Below, piece after piece: positions 1 through 9,332 of a DNA stretch of 59,790 nucleotides (its first letter is position 1; each line of letters begins with the position of its first letter). The notes under the pieces are model-generated. The model saw nothing but the letters and a program-made list of their open reading frames with translations, made no database searches and was not told where the DNA came from. Source of the stretch: an uncultured Clostridia bacterium (GTDB taxonomy: Bacteria; Bacillota; Clostridia; TANB77; CAG-508); contig CANQPK010000017.1 in NCBI GenBank assembly GCA_947625685.1, forward strand, positions 1-59,790, written 5' to 3'. Position numbers and translations under genes: made by a program.

Positions 1-98
1 TGTCATGCATTTTTCAATGTACTAAAAAATTTTAATTTTTTTCTATTTTTCTATTGACATTCATATAGTTAGTCTTACAATACTTCTATTAATAAAAA

Positions 99-157
99 AG
101 GTCAAAATGAGAAATATCCAAAATACCATTTTGAATAAACAATCCTCACTTTGACCT
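99..157 (-). terminator. Likely terminator after jag
   Basis: Imperfect inverted repeat: AAGGTCAAA on the left arm and TTTGACCTT on the right, with GAG/CTC inside. It lies just past the jag stop codon, so it probably ends the rpmH-jag transcript. Confidence 0.5.
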
Positions 158-177
158 TAGATTGAATATAATATTTA

Positions 178-870
178 TTATTTTAATGAAACAACAACTT
201 TTCTATGAGTTCCCTCTCCTATACTCATTGTTTTTACTTTCGTACTATCTTGTAATTTCATATGAATAATCTTTCTTTCATATGGTGTCATTGGTTCTAA
301 AGTTATTGATTTTCTGGTCCTTATAACACTTTTAGCTATTTTTTCAGCAAGCTCTTCTAATGCTTTTTTTCTTTTTTCTCGATAATTCAAAATATCTAAC
401 TCTACTCTAACCTTTTCATCACATTCCTTTGTTGCTATTGTAGTTAAAATTGTTTGAATTGCATTTAATGTTTCTCCCCTATATCCAATTAAAAAATCCG
501 CTTTTTTATCTTCTATATCTATACTTATTACATTTTTTTCTGCCTTAAAAGTCATTTCTATTTTTTCTTTTATAGTTTGTTCAAAAAATTTATTTAAAAA
601 TTCTTTTATCAAATCTTGTGCTTTTTCTAATTTTTTTGCATCTATTTCTACTTCTACTTTTGGTTTTTGAGTTCTTTCTTTTAAATTGTTTTCTTTTAAT
701 TTCATTTCAACTTTTACAACTCTTGGGGCTAATATATCAAAAAAGCTCCTTTTTTCTTCATTCTCGATAACTTTTATTTCAACATCATTTTTGGATACTT
801 TTAATTCTTTAAGTCCATTTTCTATAGCTTCATTCGTTGTTCTTCCTTCAAATATCCTTCCTTCACTCAT
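178..870 (-). CDS. jag: Jag/KhpB RNA-binding protein
   Basis: Jag (KhpB, SpoIIIJ-associated) is a cytoplasmic RNA-binding protein, normally encoded next to YidC. The 230 residues show a Jag-N domain (about 4-50, with the FFDIL segment), a lysine/glutamate-rich linker, a KH domain (about 95-165, with GYRGETLNAIQ as the nucleic-acid loop) and a C-terminal R3H domain (TPYERKIIHMKLQ, then GEGTHRKV). Length is normal for clostridial Jag. The start overlaps the end of yidC by 8 bases, so the two are translationally coupled. It has no CGG codon. Assignment is firm from domain order and from the conserved rpmH-rnpA-yidD-yidC-jag context. Confidence 0.95.
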   Translation of the reverse strand: MSEGRIFEGRTTNEAIENGLKELKVSKNDVEIKVIENEEKRSFFDILAPRVVKVEMKLKENNLKERTQKPKVEVEIDAKKLEKAQDLIKEFLNKFFEQTIKEKIEMTFKAEKNVISIDIEDKKADFLIGYRGETLNAIQTILTTIATKECDEKVRVELDILNYREKRKKALEELAEKIAKSVIRTRKSITLEPMTPYERKIIHMKLQDSTKVKTMSIGEGTHRKVVVSLK

Positions 871-1712
871 TTATAAGTTCCTCCCTATCTTCAAATACTC
901 TATTTAATATTAATCTTTCTACTATCATCAAAATATTATTAGTTAACCAATATAAAGCAAGTCCTAATGGAGCAACCAAAGAAATAGAAATTGCAATTAT
1001 TGGCATCATATATGTCATATTTCGATTTGTTTGGGCCATTACATCTATTTCCTCTTCTTCCTTTTCTTCCAAATTATCTTTCTTCTCTTTTTTGTCCTTC
1101 TTTTGCATTGTTGTTGTTATTTTCATAGAAACAAATGAAGAAATTACATATAAAACTGGTATTACATATGTTTTCCAGTCTTTAAAGTCTTTAGATGGTA
1201 TGCTACTTAAATCTAATCCCAAAAATTCCATATTAATATATACTCTTTCATCCTCTGCTGATTTTTCCCTTATTATTGAAATTTCAGGATATGCATCATT
1301 TGCTCCTGTTTCTTCTCTAATCTGTGTTGTATAATCTGTGATTACTTGTGGATCTACTTTTTTCATATATGTTAATGGACATCTTACTAAATAAAATACT
1401 GCAAATAATAATATTATCTGGAGTATTGCGCTAAAACATCCGGCCAAATGGATTAAGATTTTCTCTCTTATATAATTCCATTGTTTCTCTTTGTAAAGCC
1501 TCAGGATTATTTTTATTTTTTACTTGAAGTACTTTTAATTCTTCTTGAACTTTTGCAGTCTTTTTCATCGTTTTTTGTTGATTTATTGAAATTGGTAATA
1601 AAACAATTTTTACAATTATTGAAAATAGTACTATTGCTATTCCATAATTTTGAATTAAATTATATAAGAAATTCAATAAATATCCAAATAAATTAGCAAA
1701 AAAACCTAACAT
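863..1712 (-). CDS. yidC: YidC membrane insertase, needs a +1 shift at CGG
   Basis: YidC/Oxa1 inserts proteins into the cytoplasmic membrane and is normally essential. The reading frame is interrupted: zero frame reads NLNPFGR-M-F-stop from TTT GGC CGG ATG TTT TAG, with the CGG at 1440-1442. Skipping the C gives NLNPFGGCFSAILQIILLF and an uninterrupted 282-residue protein of typical length. Before the break lie a first hydrophobic segment (about 15-40) and the basic hairpin with QQKTMKK. After it come the conserved NPFGG-type loop, transmembrane segments and the final MMPI...LALYWLTNN segment. It sits between yidD and jag in the usual order. A real knockout of this gene is implausible, so the shift is probably decoded. 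Confidence 0.93.
1440..1442 (-). other. CGG +1 shift site in yidC
   Basis: Coding strand reads GGC CGG ATG. Skipping the C gives GGC GGA TGT (Gly-Gly-Cys) and joins the two halves of YidC. The zero-frame stop comes two codons later. Confidence 0.9.
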
Positions 1713-1727
1713 ATATTTTCCTCCATA

Positions 1728-1937
1728 TTATTTTAATGGATCATATCCACCTTTTGAAAATGGGTTACATTTGAGAATCCTTTTCATTCCTAACCATAAC
1801 CCTTTTAAACATCCATATTTATCAAGTGCTTGCTTTGTATATTCTGAACAACTTGGATAATATCTACAATTATTACCTAACATTGATGATATATACTTTT
1901 GATACTTTTCAATAATAAAAATTAAAATTTTCTTCAT
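1728..1937 (-). CDS. yidD: YidD membrane insertion factor
   Basis: A 69-residue member of the YidD family (DUF37), small membrane-associated proteins that assist YidC. The family signature is present: [13 protein letters not shown], then [15 protein letters not shown] with its cysteines, then [20 protein letters not shown]. Length and order (rnpA-yidD-yidC) are canonical. It starts four bases after the rnpA stop, and is intact with no CGG codon. Confidence 0.95.
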   Translation of the reverse strand: MKKILIFIIEKYQKYISSMLGNNCRYYPSCSEYTKQALDKYGCLKGLWLGMKRILKCNPFSKGGYDPLK

Positions 1938-1941
1938 AAAT

Positions 1942-2280
1942 TTAATCTTGTCCTATCTCTTCTAATATTTTTAAAATATCATTCTTGACTTTTATAAAAG
2001 ATATATTTTGAATATTTACGGATTTTTTTATTAAAAATACTATATTATATCCTAAATTAAAATCCTTTTTATTTTGCCTATACCCTTCTCTTATCAATCT
2101 TTTTAAATAATTTCTTTTTACAGCTTTTGCAATTTTTGTATTAATTGCAATACCTATTTTATTATTTTTTGAATAATTTTTTAAAGCAAATGCTTCTACA
2201 TAATTTCCTGAATAATATTTTCCTTTTGATAAGACCGCTCTAAATTCATAATTTTTTTTTAATGTTTCTGTTTTGTTCAT
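1942..2280 (-). CDS. rnpA: Ribonuclease P protein component
   Basis: RnpA is the protein cofactor of RNase P, which trims tRNA 5' ends. The 112-residue protein (ATG at 2280; an in-frame GTG at 2289 is the alternative) carries the family core: [14 protein letters not shown] near the N-terminus and the RNR-type helix [17 protein letters not shown] at about 65-80. It lies between rpmH and yidD. The ribosome-binding site is weak. It is separated from rpmH by a hairpin terminator, suggesting that it is expressed by read-through below the level of L34. Confidence 0.93.
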   Translation of the reverse strand: MNKTETLKKNYEFRAVLSKGKYYSGNYVEAFALKNYSKNNKIGIAINTKIAKAVKRNYLKRLIREGYRQNKKDFNLGYNIVFLIKKSVNIQNISFIKVKNDILKILEEIGQD

Positions 2281-2311
2281 ATTTTTCACACTACTTAATA
2301 TTATTAATTAT

Positions 2312-2343
2312 GCAAAAAGGACCTAAAGTTCTTATAGGTCCAC
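2312..2343 (-). terminator. Attenuating terminator between rpmH and rnpA
   Basis: On the minus strand GGACCTA and TAGGTCC form a 7-bp stem around a 9-base loop, followed by a T run. Placement just after rpmH suggests partial termination, letting L34 exceed RnpA. Confidence 0.7.
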
Positions 2344-2351
2344 ATTTTTTA

Positions 2352-2486
2352 TTAAGCACTTAATTTTTTTCTACCTTTTAATCTTCTAGCTTTTAATATC
2401 TTCTGACCTGCTTTAGTTTTCATTCTTTTTAAGAATCCATGTTCTTTCTGTCTTTGTATCTTTTTTGGTTGGTATGTTCTTTTCAT
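2352..2486 (-). CDS. rpmH: 50S ribosomal protein L34
   Basis: A 44-residue protein beginning MKRTYQPKK and ending [12 protein letters not shown], a clear L34 with the conserved GFLKRM and RR-KGR segments. The ribosome-binding site AGGAGGTG lies just upstream on the minus strand. It is the first gene of the rpmH-rnpA-yidD-yidC-jag group that flanks dnaA in most bacteria. Confidence 0.97.
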   Translation of the reverse strand: MKRTYQPKKIQRQKEHGFLKRMKTKAGQKILKARRLKGRKKLSA

Positions 2487-2523
2487 TTTGCACCTCCTAA
2501 AGTGTTTGTTAAATAACATTAAA

Positions 2524-2553
2524 ATTATACACTAAATATATGATATTTGTCAA
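2524..2553 (-). promoter_or_regulatory. Probable rpmH promoter
   Basis: Minus strand: TTGACA at 2553-2548, an 18-base spacer, TATAAT at 2529-2524, about 40 bases upstream of the rpmH start. Near-consensus sigma-A form. Confidence 0.75.
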
Positions 2554-2597
2554 GTTTTTTTTGAGGTTTTCTTACGGAAATCTAGCTAAATCCCTTT

Positions 2598-2628
2598 TTC
2601 CACATTTTATTTAAAATTTTCCACATTT
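2598..2628 (+). promoter_or_regulatory. DnaA-box-like pair upstream of dnaA
   Basis: Two copies of TTTTCCACA, one mismatch class away from TTATCCACA, lie just upstream of the dnaA promoter. This is consistent with DnaA autoregulation or an upstream part of the origin. Confidence 0.55.
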
Positions 2629-2632
2629 TTTA

Positions 2633-2662
2633 TTGACAATTTTTCTTATTTTTTGATATTAT
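2633..2662 (+). promoter_or_regulatory. Probable dnaA promoter
   Basis: TTGACA at 2633-2638, an 18-base spacer and TATTAT at 2657-2662, followed by a GGGGG-containing ribosome-binding site and the dnaA ATG at 2691. Confidence 0.75.
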
Positions 2663-2690
2663 ATTACTTGAACAAAAGGGGGATTTTTTT

Positions 2691-4019
2691 ATGGGGCAAG
2701 ATTATAAAGATTTAACAAATAAAATAAAAGCTACCGCTCTAGAGGGAATTAGTGCAATTGCTTATGAAACTTGGATTGCACCAATTGAAATATACTCTAT
2801 TGAAGGTAATATTGTTACATTTATTGTTCCAACAGCTTTTTTTGGAAATCAATTAAAACCTTATGAACAATTATTAAAAAATTGTTTTAAAAGAGTAGCA
2901 AACAAAGATTATGAAATTAATTATATTTCTGAAGAAACTTTAGATAAAGCTTCTTCTTCATCTGTTCATTTGCCATACTCTGAGCAAATAAAATCAAATC
3001 TTGATCCAAGATATACATTTAGTAATTTCGTAATAGGTGAAAATAATAGATTTGCTCAAGCTGCTGCTTTTGCAGTTTCTGAAGCACCTGGAATTGCTTA
3101 CAATCCTCTTTTTATATATGGAGGCGTTGGACTTGGAAAAACTCATCTTCTACACGCTATAGGAAATGAAGTTCTAAAAAGAAGTCCTCAAAAAAAGGTC
3201 TTATATGTCACATCTGAAAAGTTCACAAATGAATTTATTAATGGTATAAAAGATAATTCTAATGAAAATTTTAGACAAAAATATAGAAATATTGATGTTC
3301 TTTTAATAGATGATATTCAATTTATTGCTGGAAAAGATGGAATTCAGGAAGAATTTTTCCATACTTTTAATTCTCTTCATGAAAATAATGCTCAAATTGT
3401 TTTAACAAGTGATAAACCACCTAAAGATATAAATCCTTTAGAAGAGCGCTTAAAATCTAGATTTGACGGTGGTCTTTTAGTAGATATTTCTGCAGCTAAT
3501 TATGAAACTAGACTTGCTATACTTAGAAAAAAAGTTCAACTTGAAAACATTGTAATAGACGATATAGTCCTTTCTAATATTGCAACAAAAATAGATTCTA
3601 ATATAAGAGAATTAGAAGGTACTTTGAAAAAAATAGTTGCACAAGCTTCTTTAACTCATAGTCCTATTACATTTGAACTTGCAGAAAAAGCTATAAATGA
3701 TGTTATTGCTCATAAAGAAAGAGTTATTTCTTCAAATTATATAAAAGAAATTGTTGCAAAATACTTTAATATTGATATAGAAGATTTGGATAGTCCTAAG
3801 CGTTCAAATGAAATAGCTTACCCTAGACAAATTGCAATGTATCTTTGTAGAGAACTTGCAAAAATGCAATATAAAAATATAGGAAACGCTTTTGGAAATA
3901 GAGATCATTCTACTGTCATGCATGCTTGCAATAAAATTGAACAAGAGATAAAAAAAGATAAAAATACTTTCATGCTTGTGGATAGTGTTAAAAATATTAT
4001 TTTAAAACCTCAAGATTAG
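2691..4019 (+). CDS. dnaA: Chromosomal replication initiator DnaA
   Basis: DnaA binds DnaA boxes at oriC and melts the origin. The 442 residues show domain I (about 1-85, with WIAPIE), a short linker, the AAA+ domain III with Walker A GGVGLGKTH (about 145-153), Walker B LLIDDIQF (about 205-212) and sensor motif LTSD, and domain IV with the DnaA signature RDHSTVMHACNKI (about 405-417). Length is normal. Shadowing DnaA boxes lie on both sides. It contains CGG only across codon boundaries (GAC GGT), never as a codon. Confidence 0.99.
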   Translation: MGQDYKDLTNKIKATALEGISAIAYETWIAPIEIYSIEGNIVTFIVPTAFFGNQLKPYEQLLKNCFKRVANKDYEINYISEETLDKASSSSVHLPYSEQIKSNLDPRYTFSNFVIGENNRFAQAAAFAVSEAPGIAYNPLFIYGGVGLGKTHLLHAIGNEVLKRSPQKKVLYVTSEKFTNEFINGIKDNSNENFRQKYRNIDVLLIDDIQFIAGKDGIQEEFFHTFNSLHENNAQIVLTSDKPPKDINPLEERLKSRFDGGLLVDISAANYETRLAILRKKVQLENIVIDDIVLSNIATKIDSNIRELEGTLKKIVAQASLTHSPITFELAEKAINDVIAHKERVISSNYIKEIVAKYFNIDIEDLDSPKRSNEIAYPRQIAMYLCRELAKMQYKNIGNAFGNRDHSTVMHACNKIEQEIKKDKNTFMLVDSVKNIILKPQD

Positions 4020-4265
4020 AAACACAATATTTATAAAAAATTATTTAAAAAAATTGTTTGTAAATTATTTTTAAAAAATATATTAATTTTTTATTTATAT
4101 ACTAGTAGTTATATAAGTTATACACACACTTAAGTTGAAAACTTGTTAATAATCTGTGGATTTCTTAATTTTACACATTTTAAATTTTTACATGTGGAAT
4201 TTTATTAATTTTATTAACATTTTATACACATAATTAAAGCCTACGGATATTAATCAAAAAATAAC

Positions 4266-4283
4266 TTTTCCACATTATCCACA
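4266..4283 (+). promoter_or_regulatory. Tandem DnaA boxes
   Basis: Two 9-mers abut without a gap: TTTTCCACA then the perfect consensus TTATCCACA. Confidence 0.85.
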
Positions 4284-4284
4284 T

Positions 4285-4304
4285 GACTACTACTACTACT
4301 ACTA
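4285..4304 (+). promoter_or_regulatory. DnaA-trio run (unwinding element)
   Basis: Six consecutive ACT triplets directly after the last DnaA box, followed by AAAATTATTAAATATTA. In the Bacillus model such trios guide a DnaA filament onto one strand. The perfection and number of repeats are unusual. Confidence 0.75.
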
Positions 4305-4337
4305 AAATTATTAAATATTAAAAGGAGGAAATATCAG

Positions 4338-5456
4338 ATGAAATTTATTTGTGAAAAATCAAATTTACTTAAAGCCCTTAATTCCGTAATAAGAGGAGTA
4401 TCTTCGAAAACAACAATGCCTATATTAGAAGGAATTTTAATTCAAACAAATGAAAATGAAGTTAAATTAACAACATATGATTTAGAACTTGGTATAGAGT
4501 ATGTAATAGATTGTGAAGTAATAGAACAAGGAAATACAGTTGTTACAGCATCTATGTTTAGTGAAATAATAAGAAGATTACCAGATACTGATATATCAAT
4601 AACATTGGATGAGAAAGAATTACTTGTAATAGAATGCGAAGGTTCTTTATATAAATTAGCTACAATGAACCCAATAGAATTTCCTGAACTTCCTAAAATA
4701 GATGAAGAAAATTCTATAAAATTAGAACAAAATATTTTAAAAGATATGATAAGTAAAACAATCTTTGCAGTAAGTACTGAATTTCATAGACCTATTTTTA
4801 CAGGATGTCTTTTTGAAATAAAAGAAAATACAATTAATGTTGTTGCAGTAGATGGATATAGATTAGGGTGGAAGAGAAGAGCATTAGAAGAACAAGTAAA
4901 TGATTTTAAAGTAGTAATTCCTGGAAAAACATTAAATGAAGTAAATAAAATAATATCAGATTCATTTGATGAAATAAAAATAAGTATTGCTAAAAATCAA
5001 GCTTTATTTGAAATGGAAAGATGCAAAATAGTAACGAGATTATTAGAAGGAGAATTCTTAGAATATGAAAGAGTAATACCAAAAACATTTGAAACAAGAA
5101 TAAGAGCAAACAAAAAAGAATTACAAGAATGTTTTGAAAGAGTAAGTTTAATATCAATGTCTAGTATTGAAAAAGAAAGAAAATACCCTGTAAAAGTTGA
5201 AGTAGATATTGGAAAAATAGTAATTTCTTGCAAAAATCAAGCAGGGGATGCGAAAGAAGAAATATTTTTAACAACAGAAGGAAAAAATTTAGAAGTAGGA
5301 TTTAATCCAAAATATTTTTTAGATGCATTAAAAGCTATTGATGATGAAGAAGTATATGTTGAATTTGGAAGTAGTTTATCTCCATCTATAATTAAATCAA
5401 TAGAAGAAACAGGGGATTATGTGTATATGATTCTTCCTATAAGAATTCAAGAGTAA
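4338..5456 (+). CDS. dnaN: DNA polymerase III beta clamp
   Basis: The sliding clamp tethers DNA polymerase to the template. The 372 residues have the usual three clamp-fold repeats, the N-terminal MKFICEKSNLLKAL, the inner SRTTMPIL-like segment SSKTTMPILEGILI, FRPIFTG-like HRPIFTG and the C-terminal YMILPIRIQE. An AAAGGAGG ribosome-binding site precedes the ATG. It is followed after 12 bases by recF; the S4-domain yaaA gene often found between them in Firmicutes is absent. Confidence 0.98.
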   Translation: MKFICEKSNLLKALNSVIRGVSSKTTMPILEGILIQTNENEVKLTTYDLELGIEYVIDCEVIEQGNTVVTASMFSEIIRRLPDTDISITLDEKELLVIECEGSLYKLATMNPIEFPELPKIDEENSIKLEQNILKDMISKTIFAVSTEFHRPIFTGCLFEIKENTINVVAVDGYRLGWKRRALEEQVNDFKVVIPGKTLNEVNKIISDSFDEIKISIAKNQALFEMERCKIVTRLLEGEFLEYERVIPKTFETRIRANKKELQECFERVSLISMSSIEKERKYPVKVEVDIGKIVISCKNQAGDAKEEIFLTTEGKNLEVGFNPKYFLDALKAIDDEEVYVEFGSSLSPSIIKSIEETGDYVYMILPIRIQE

Positions 5457-5468
5457 GGAAAAAGAAAA

Positions 5469-6548
5469 ATGTATATCGATAAAATAAAATTAAGCAATTT
5501 TAGAAATTATATAGAAGAAGAAATAGAATTCGATAAAAATATAAATATTTTTTATGGAAATAATGCACAAGGAAAAACAAATATATTAGAGGCAATATAT
5601 TTATGCGCGATTGGAAAATCATATAGAACAAATAAAGATAAAGAGATAATAAATATAAATAATAATTTTTCAAAAGTAGAAATTAATTATTCAAAAAAAG
5701 ATAGAGAAGGAAAAATAAAATTAGAAATTGCAGATAAAAAAAATTTATATTTAAATGATATAAGATTAAAGAGAATAAGTGAAATTTTAGGAAATATAAA
5801 TATAGTTTTATTTAGTCCAGACGATATAAATATTTTTAAAGAAGGTCCTTCAAAGAGAAGAAAAATATTAGATATAATGATAAGTCAGCTTAGACCGTCC
5901 TATGTATATAATTTAAATATGTATTTAAAGATATTAGAACAAAGAAACAATTATTTAAAACAAATAAAATATGAAAATAAAAATGAAGAAATGCTAGAAG
6001 TGTGGGACATACAACTTGCAAAATACGCAGAAATAATTAATTTATATAGAAAAGAATTTACTAAAAGAATAAAAGAAAAAATAATAGAAATTCATAAAAA
6101 AATAACAGACAATAAAGAAGAAATAAAGATAGAATATGTTTCAGATTTTATAAATCAAGAAGAATTTTTAAAGGAAATAAAAAATTCAAGAAAAATTGAT
6201 ATATTAAAAGGATATACTTGTAAAGGAATTCATAGAGATGACTTAAAATTATATATAAACGATAAAGAAATAGGAATATATGGTTCACAAGGACAACACA
6301 GAAGTGCTATTCTTTCTATAAAACTTAGTGAGCTTCAAATTATAAAAGATGAAACAGAAGAAAATCCGATTCTTTTATTAGATGATTTTATGTCAGAACT
6401 TGATAAAATAAGAAGACAGAATTTCTTAGAAGACGTTCAAGATACACAAATAATAATTACATGTACAGATAAATTGGAATTAAAAAATAAAAATAAAAAA
6501 ATATTTTTTGTAGAAAATGGAAAAATAAAGATAGAAAAAAATACTTGA
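5469..6548 (+). CDS. recF: RecF recombination mediator ATPase
   Basis: RecF loads RecA at gapped DNA and is an SMC-like ATPase. The 359-residue protein begins MYIDKIKLSNFRNY, has Walker A GNNAQGKTN (about 30-38), the family segment LFSPDDINIFKEGPSKRRK (split here for reading at about 118-136), the ABC-type signature YGSQGQHR (about 274-281) and Walker B ILLLDDFMSELD (about 300-311). Length and gene order are standard. It is likely cotranscribed with dnaN. Confidence 0.97.
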   Translation: MYIDKIKLSNFRNYIEEEIEFDKNINIFYGNNAQGKTNILEAIYLCAIGKSYRTNKDKEIININNNFSKVEINYSKKDREGKIKLEIADKKNLYLNDIRLKRISEILGNINIVLFSPDDINIFKEGPSKRRKILDIMISQLRPSYVYNLNMYLKILEQRNNYLKQIKYENKNEEMLEVWDIQLAKYAEIINLYRKEFTKRIKEKIIEIHKKITDNKEEIKIEYVSDFINQEEFLKEIKNSRKIDILKGYTCKGIHRDDLKLYINDKEIGIYGSQGQHRSAILSIKLSELQIIKDETEENPILLLDDFMSELDKIRRQNFLEDVQDTQIIITCTDKLELKNKNKKIFFVENGKIKIEKNT

Positions 6549-6607
6549 TTTTTATAAATAAAAAATAATATAATATGTTTGTGATTTATGAAAGGAATGG
6601 TAAAAAA

Positions 6608-8581
6608 ATGGAAAAAGTAGACCACGAGTATGGAGCAAATCAAATACAAGTACTAGAGGGATTAGAGCATGTTAGAAAAAGACCAGGTATGTATATAGGA
6701 AGTGTTTCTGTAAGAGGACTTCATCATTGTGTTTATGAAATAGTAGATAATGCTGTAGATGAAGCTTTGGCAGGATACTGTAAAAATATAAATATTACTA
6801 TTGAGCCAGGAAATATTATTTGTGTAGAAGATGATGGTAGAGGAATACCAGTAGACATACATCCAAAAACAAAAATTTCTGCTGCAGAAACAGTATATAC
6901 TAAATTAAATGCAGGAGGAAAATTTGGTGGAGACAGCGGTTATAAAGTATCTGGAGGTCTTCATGGAGTTGGTGCATCAGTTGTTAATGCATTATCAGAA
7001 TGGCTTGAAGTAACAATTCAAAGAGACGGAGGAATTTTCCAAATGTCTTTTGAAAGAGGAAAAACAGTAAAACCATTAGAAAGAATAGGTGACTCTGATA
7101 AGACAGGGACAAAAGTAAGATTTTTAGCAGATAATACAATTTTTGAAAGTTTAAATTATGAATATGAAGTCTTAGAAAAAAGATTTAGAGAAATGGCATT
7201 TTTGACAAAAGGGTTAAAAATAACAATTGAAGATAAAAGACCTGAGGAAAAGGAAGAAACAGAAGATGGGGAAGAGGTAACTCAAGAAAAAGTTAAAAAA
7301 GCAGAATTTTGTTTTGAAGGTGGATTAAATTCATTTGTAGAATATTTAAATAAAAATAAAGAAAAAATTAATCAAATGCCAATATATATTGAAAAAGAAG
7401 ACGGAGAAGTACCAATAGAAATAGCAATTCAATATACAACTGCATATTCAGAAAATATATATACATTTGTAAATAATATTAATACAATAGAAGGTGGAAC
7501 ACATTTAGAAGGATTTAAAAGAGCTGTTACAAAAGTATTTAATGATTATGCAAGAAGTCACGGAATAATAAAAGATAAAGATCCTAATTTACAGGGCGAA
7601 GATATAAGAGAGGGAATGACAGCAGTTATTTCTGTCAAAGTAAAAGACCCACAATTTGAAGGACAAACTAAAACAAAACTTGGAAATAGTAATGTTGCAG
7701 GAATAGTAGCAAATGCAGTAAATGAAGCATTATCAACATTTTTAGAAGAAAATCCTAATATTGCAAAAGCTATACTTGAAAAATGTATAAGTGCATCTCG
7801 TGCAAGAGAAGCTGCAAGGAAAGCAAGAGAATTAGTTAGAAAGAAAAATTCTATGGAAGGTTCAACACTTCCTGGAAAACTTGCAGATTGTAGTGGAAAA
7901 AATCCTGAAGAATGTGAGGTATATATAGTCGAGGGAGATTCAGCAGGAGGAAGTGCAAAACAGGGAAGAGATAGAACCTTCCAAGCAATACTTCCTTTAT
8001 GGGGAAAAATGCTTAATGTAGAAAAATCAAGAGCTGATAAAATATATGGAAATGATAAATTGCAACCAGTTATACTTGCAATAGGTGCAGGTATAGGAGC
8101 AGATTTTGATATAACAAAAATAAGATATGGAAAAGTAATAATAATGGCTGATGCTGATGTTGATGGTGCACACATAAGAACATTATTGTTAACATTTTTC
8201 TTTAGATATATGAGACCTTTAATTGAAAATGGAAATGTATATTTAGCGCAACCACCACTATATAAATTATCTAAAAAAGGTATGGATGATATTTATTGCT
8301 ATACAGATGATGATTTAACAAAAGCATACAAAGAATTAGAAGAAAAAGGAATTCAAAGAGATCAATTAGCATTACAAAGATATAAAGGATTAGGAGAGAT
8401 GAATCCTGATCAACTTTGGGAAACAACAATGGATCCTGCAAGAAGAATTTTAATAAAAGTTAGATTAGACGATGCAATGAAAGCTGATGAGACATTTACA
8501 CTTCTTATGGGAGATGAAATAGAACCAAGAAGACAATTTATTGAAGAAAATGCAAAATATGTACAAAATCTTGATATATAA
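6608..8581 (+). CDS. gyrB: DNA gyrase subunit B
   Basis: GyrB supplies the ATPase and Toprim parts of gyrase. I chose the ATG at 6608 ([16 protein letters not shown]) because AAAGGA lies 11 bases upstream; an in-frame ATG at 6575 has no ribosome-binding site. The 657 residues carry the GHKL ATPase motifs ([35 protein letters not shown]), the transducer domain, Toprim [15 protein letters not shown] and [16 protein letters not shown], and the C-terminal [19 protein letters not shown]. The acidic insert [16 protein letters not shown] is mildly unusual. Several CGG strings occur only across codon boundaries. Confidence 0.98.
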   Translation: MEKVDHEYGANQIQVLEGLEHVRKRPGMYIGSVSVRGLHHCVYEIVDNAVDEALAGYCKNINITIEPGNIICVEDDGRGIPVDIHPKTKISAAETVYTKLNAGGKFGGDSGYKVSGGLHGVGASVVNALSEWLEVTIQRDGGIFQMSFERGKTVKPLERIGDSDKTGTKVRFLADNTIFESLNYEYEVLEKRFREMAFLTKGLKITIEDKRPEEKEETEDGEEVTQEKVKKAEFCFEGGLNSFVEYLNKNKEKINQMPIYIEKEDGEVPIEIAIQYTTAYSENIYTFVNNINTIEGGTHLEGFKRAVTKVFNDYARSHGIIKDKDPNLQGEDIREGMTAVISVKVKDPQFEGQTKTKLGNSNVAGIVANAVNEALSTFLEENPNIAKAILEKCISASRAREAARKARELVRKKNSMEGSTLPGKLADCSGKNPEECEVYIVEGDSAGGSAKQGRDRTFQAILPLWGKMLNVEKSRADKIYGNDKLQPVILAIGAGIGADFDITKIRYGKVIIMADADVDGAHIRTLLLTFFFRYMRPLIENGNVYLAQPPLYKLSKKGMDDIYCYTDDDLTKAYKELEEKGIQRDQLALQRYKGLGEMNPDQLWETTMDPARRILIKVRLDDAMKADETFTLLMGDEIEPRRQFIEENAKYVQNLDI

Positions 8582-8634
8582 TATTTATAGAAAATAATTG
8601 ATAAAGGTTATTTTTGATTTAACAAAAAAAGATG

Positions 8635-8661
8635 AAGGTTGAGAAAAATCTCAACCTTTTA
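8635..8661 (+). terminator. gyrB terminator
   Basis: AAGGTTGAGA and TCTCAACCTT form a 10-bp stem with a short A loop, ending in a short T run. Confidence 0.85.
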
Positions 8662-9085
8662 TCTCGCATAAAACTAATATTAATCTTCAGTTACGACTAT
8701 TATACATAATTTTTTCATCTAATATATATTGCTATATAACTAGACAATAAATCACATATAATAATCTTCCACTCGACTATAAGAACACCCATAACATATA
8801 TATTCATCCCAAAGGGACTACTAATACACATTATCAGATATAAATATAATCTTAACTTCAAGTATATTACATATAATTTAGCCTAAAATAAAGCTTACAT
8901 ACACATAATATACTCTCATCTCCGGCAAAGTATAACCTAAAAACAAAGCTATAAATTACCTTTGAACGAATAATATAAAGCTATAATAAAACCTTATATT
9001 ACTCTTAGTTCAACTAATATTAATCTTATAATAATATTTTTAACAAAAATACTTAAAAAATTACAAGAAAATTTTTGTAAAAAAC

Positions 9086-9113
9086 TTGACAAAACAAAAA
9101 AAGATGTTAGAAT
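9086..9113 (+). promoter_or_regulatory. Probable promoter of the virB4 group
   Basis: TTGACA at 9086-9091, a 16-base spacer, TAGAAT at 9108-9113. It leaves an unusually long AT-rich leader before the first gene at 9333. Confidence 0.6.
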
Positions 9114-9332
9114 AAAAATATAATTTCAAAAAAATTTTTTCAAGAAAATTTTATTTAAAAACAAAATTTAAAAAATTATTTTTATTAAAGATTTATTCAA
9201 AAATTTTTTAATCAAAAAATTCAATTATTAAAAATCAAGAAAAAATTATTTATCTAAAAATTACCATTATAATTTAAATTTATTAAAAAAATAAAATCTA
9301 ATATTGTACCTAAAAGAAAGAAGGTGATAAAT

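Larger units (their letters stand above)
4020..4337 (+). other. oriC region between dnaA and dnaN
   Basis: A 318-base gene-free region, very AT-rich, with several DnaA-box matches: TTATACACA near 4123 and near 4210, then the adjacent TTTTCCACA (4266-4274) and TTATCCACA (4275-4283). A run of ACT triplets and an AT-rich stretch follow at once. Order (boxes, trio run, AT-rich) matches the basal unwinding system described for Bacillus-type origins. Taken with its dnaA-dnaN position, this is very probably the replication origin. Confidence 0.85.
8582..9332 (+). other. AT-rich gene-free stretch after gyrB
   Basis: About 750 bases with no supportable gene on either strand. It holds the gyrB terminator, then scattered short repeats (for example ACTAATATTAATCTT near 8672 and a near copy near 9013; AATAAAGCTTA/ATAAAGCTATA-type words), a promoter at 9086-9113, and a leader of about 200 bases almost purely A and T with many AAAAATTTTT words. 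I recognise no RNA family in it. Confidence 0.6.

Noticed and set aside
8582-9332. CRISPR array or tRNA cluster in the long gap after gyrB
   Set aside because: The repeats are short, degenerate and irregularly spaced; no cloverleaf and no cas gene is present.
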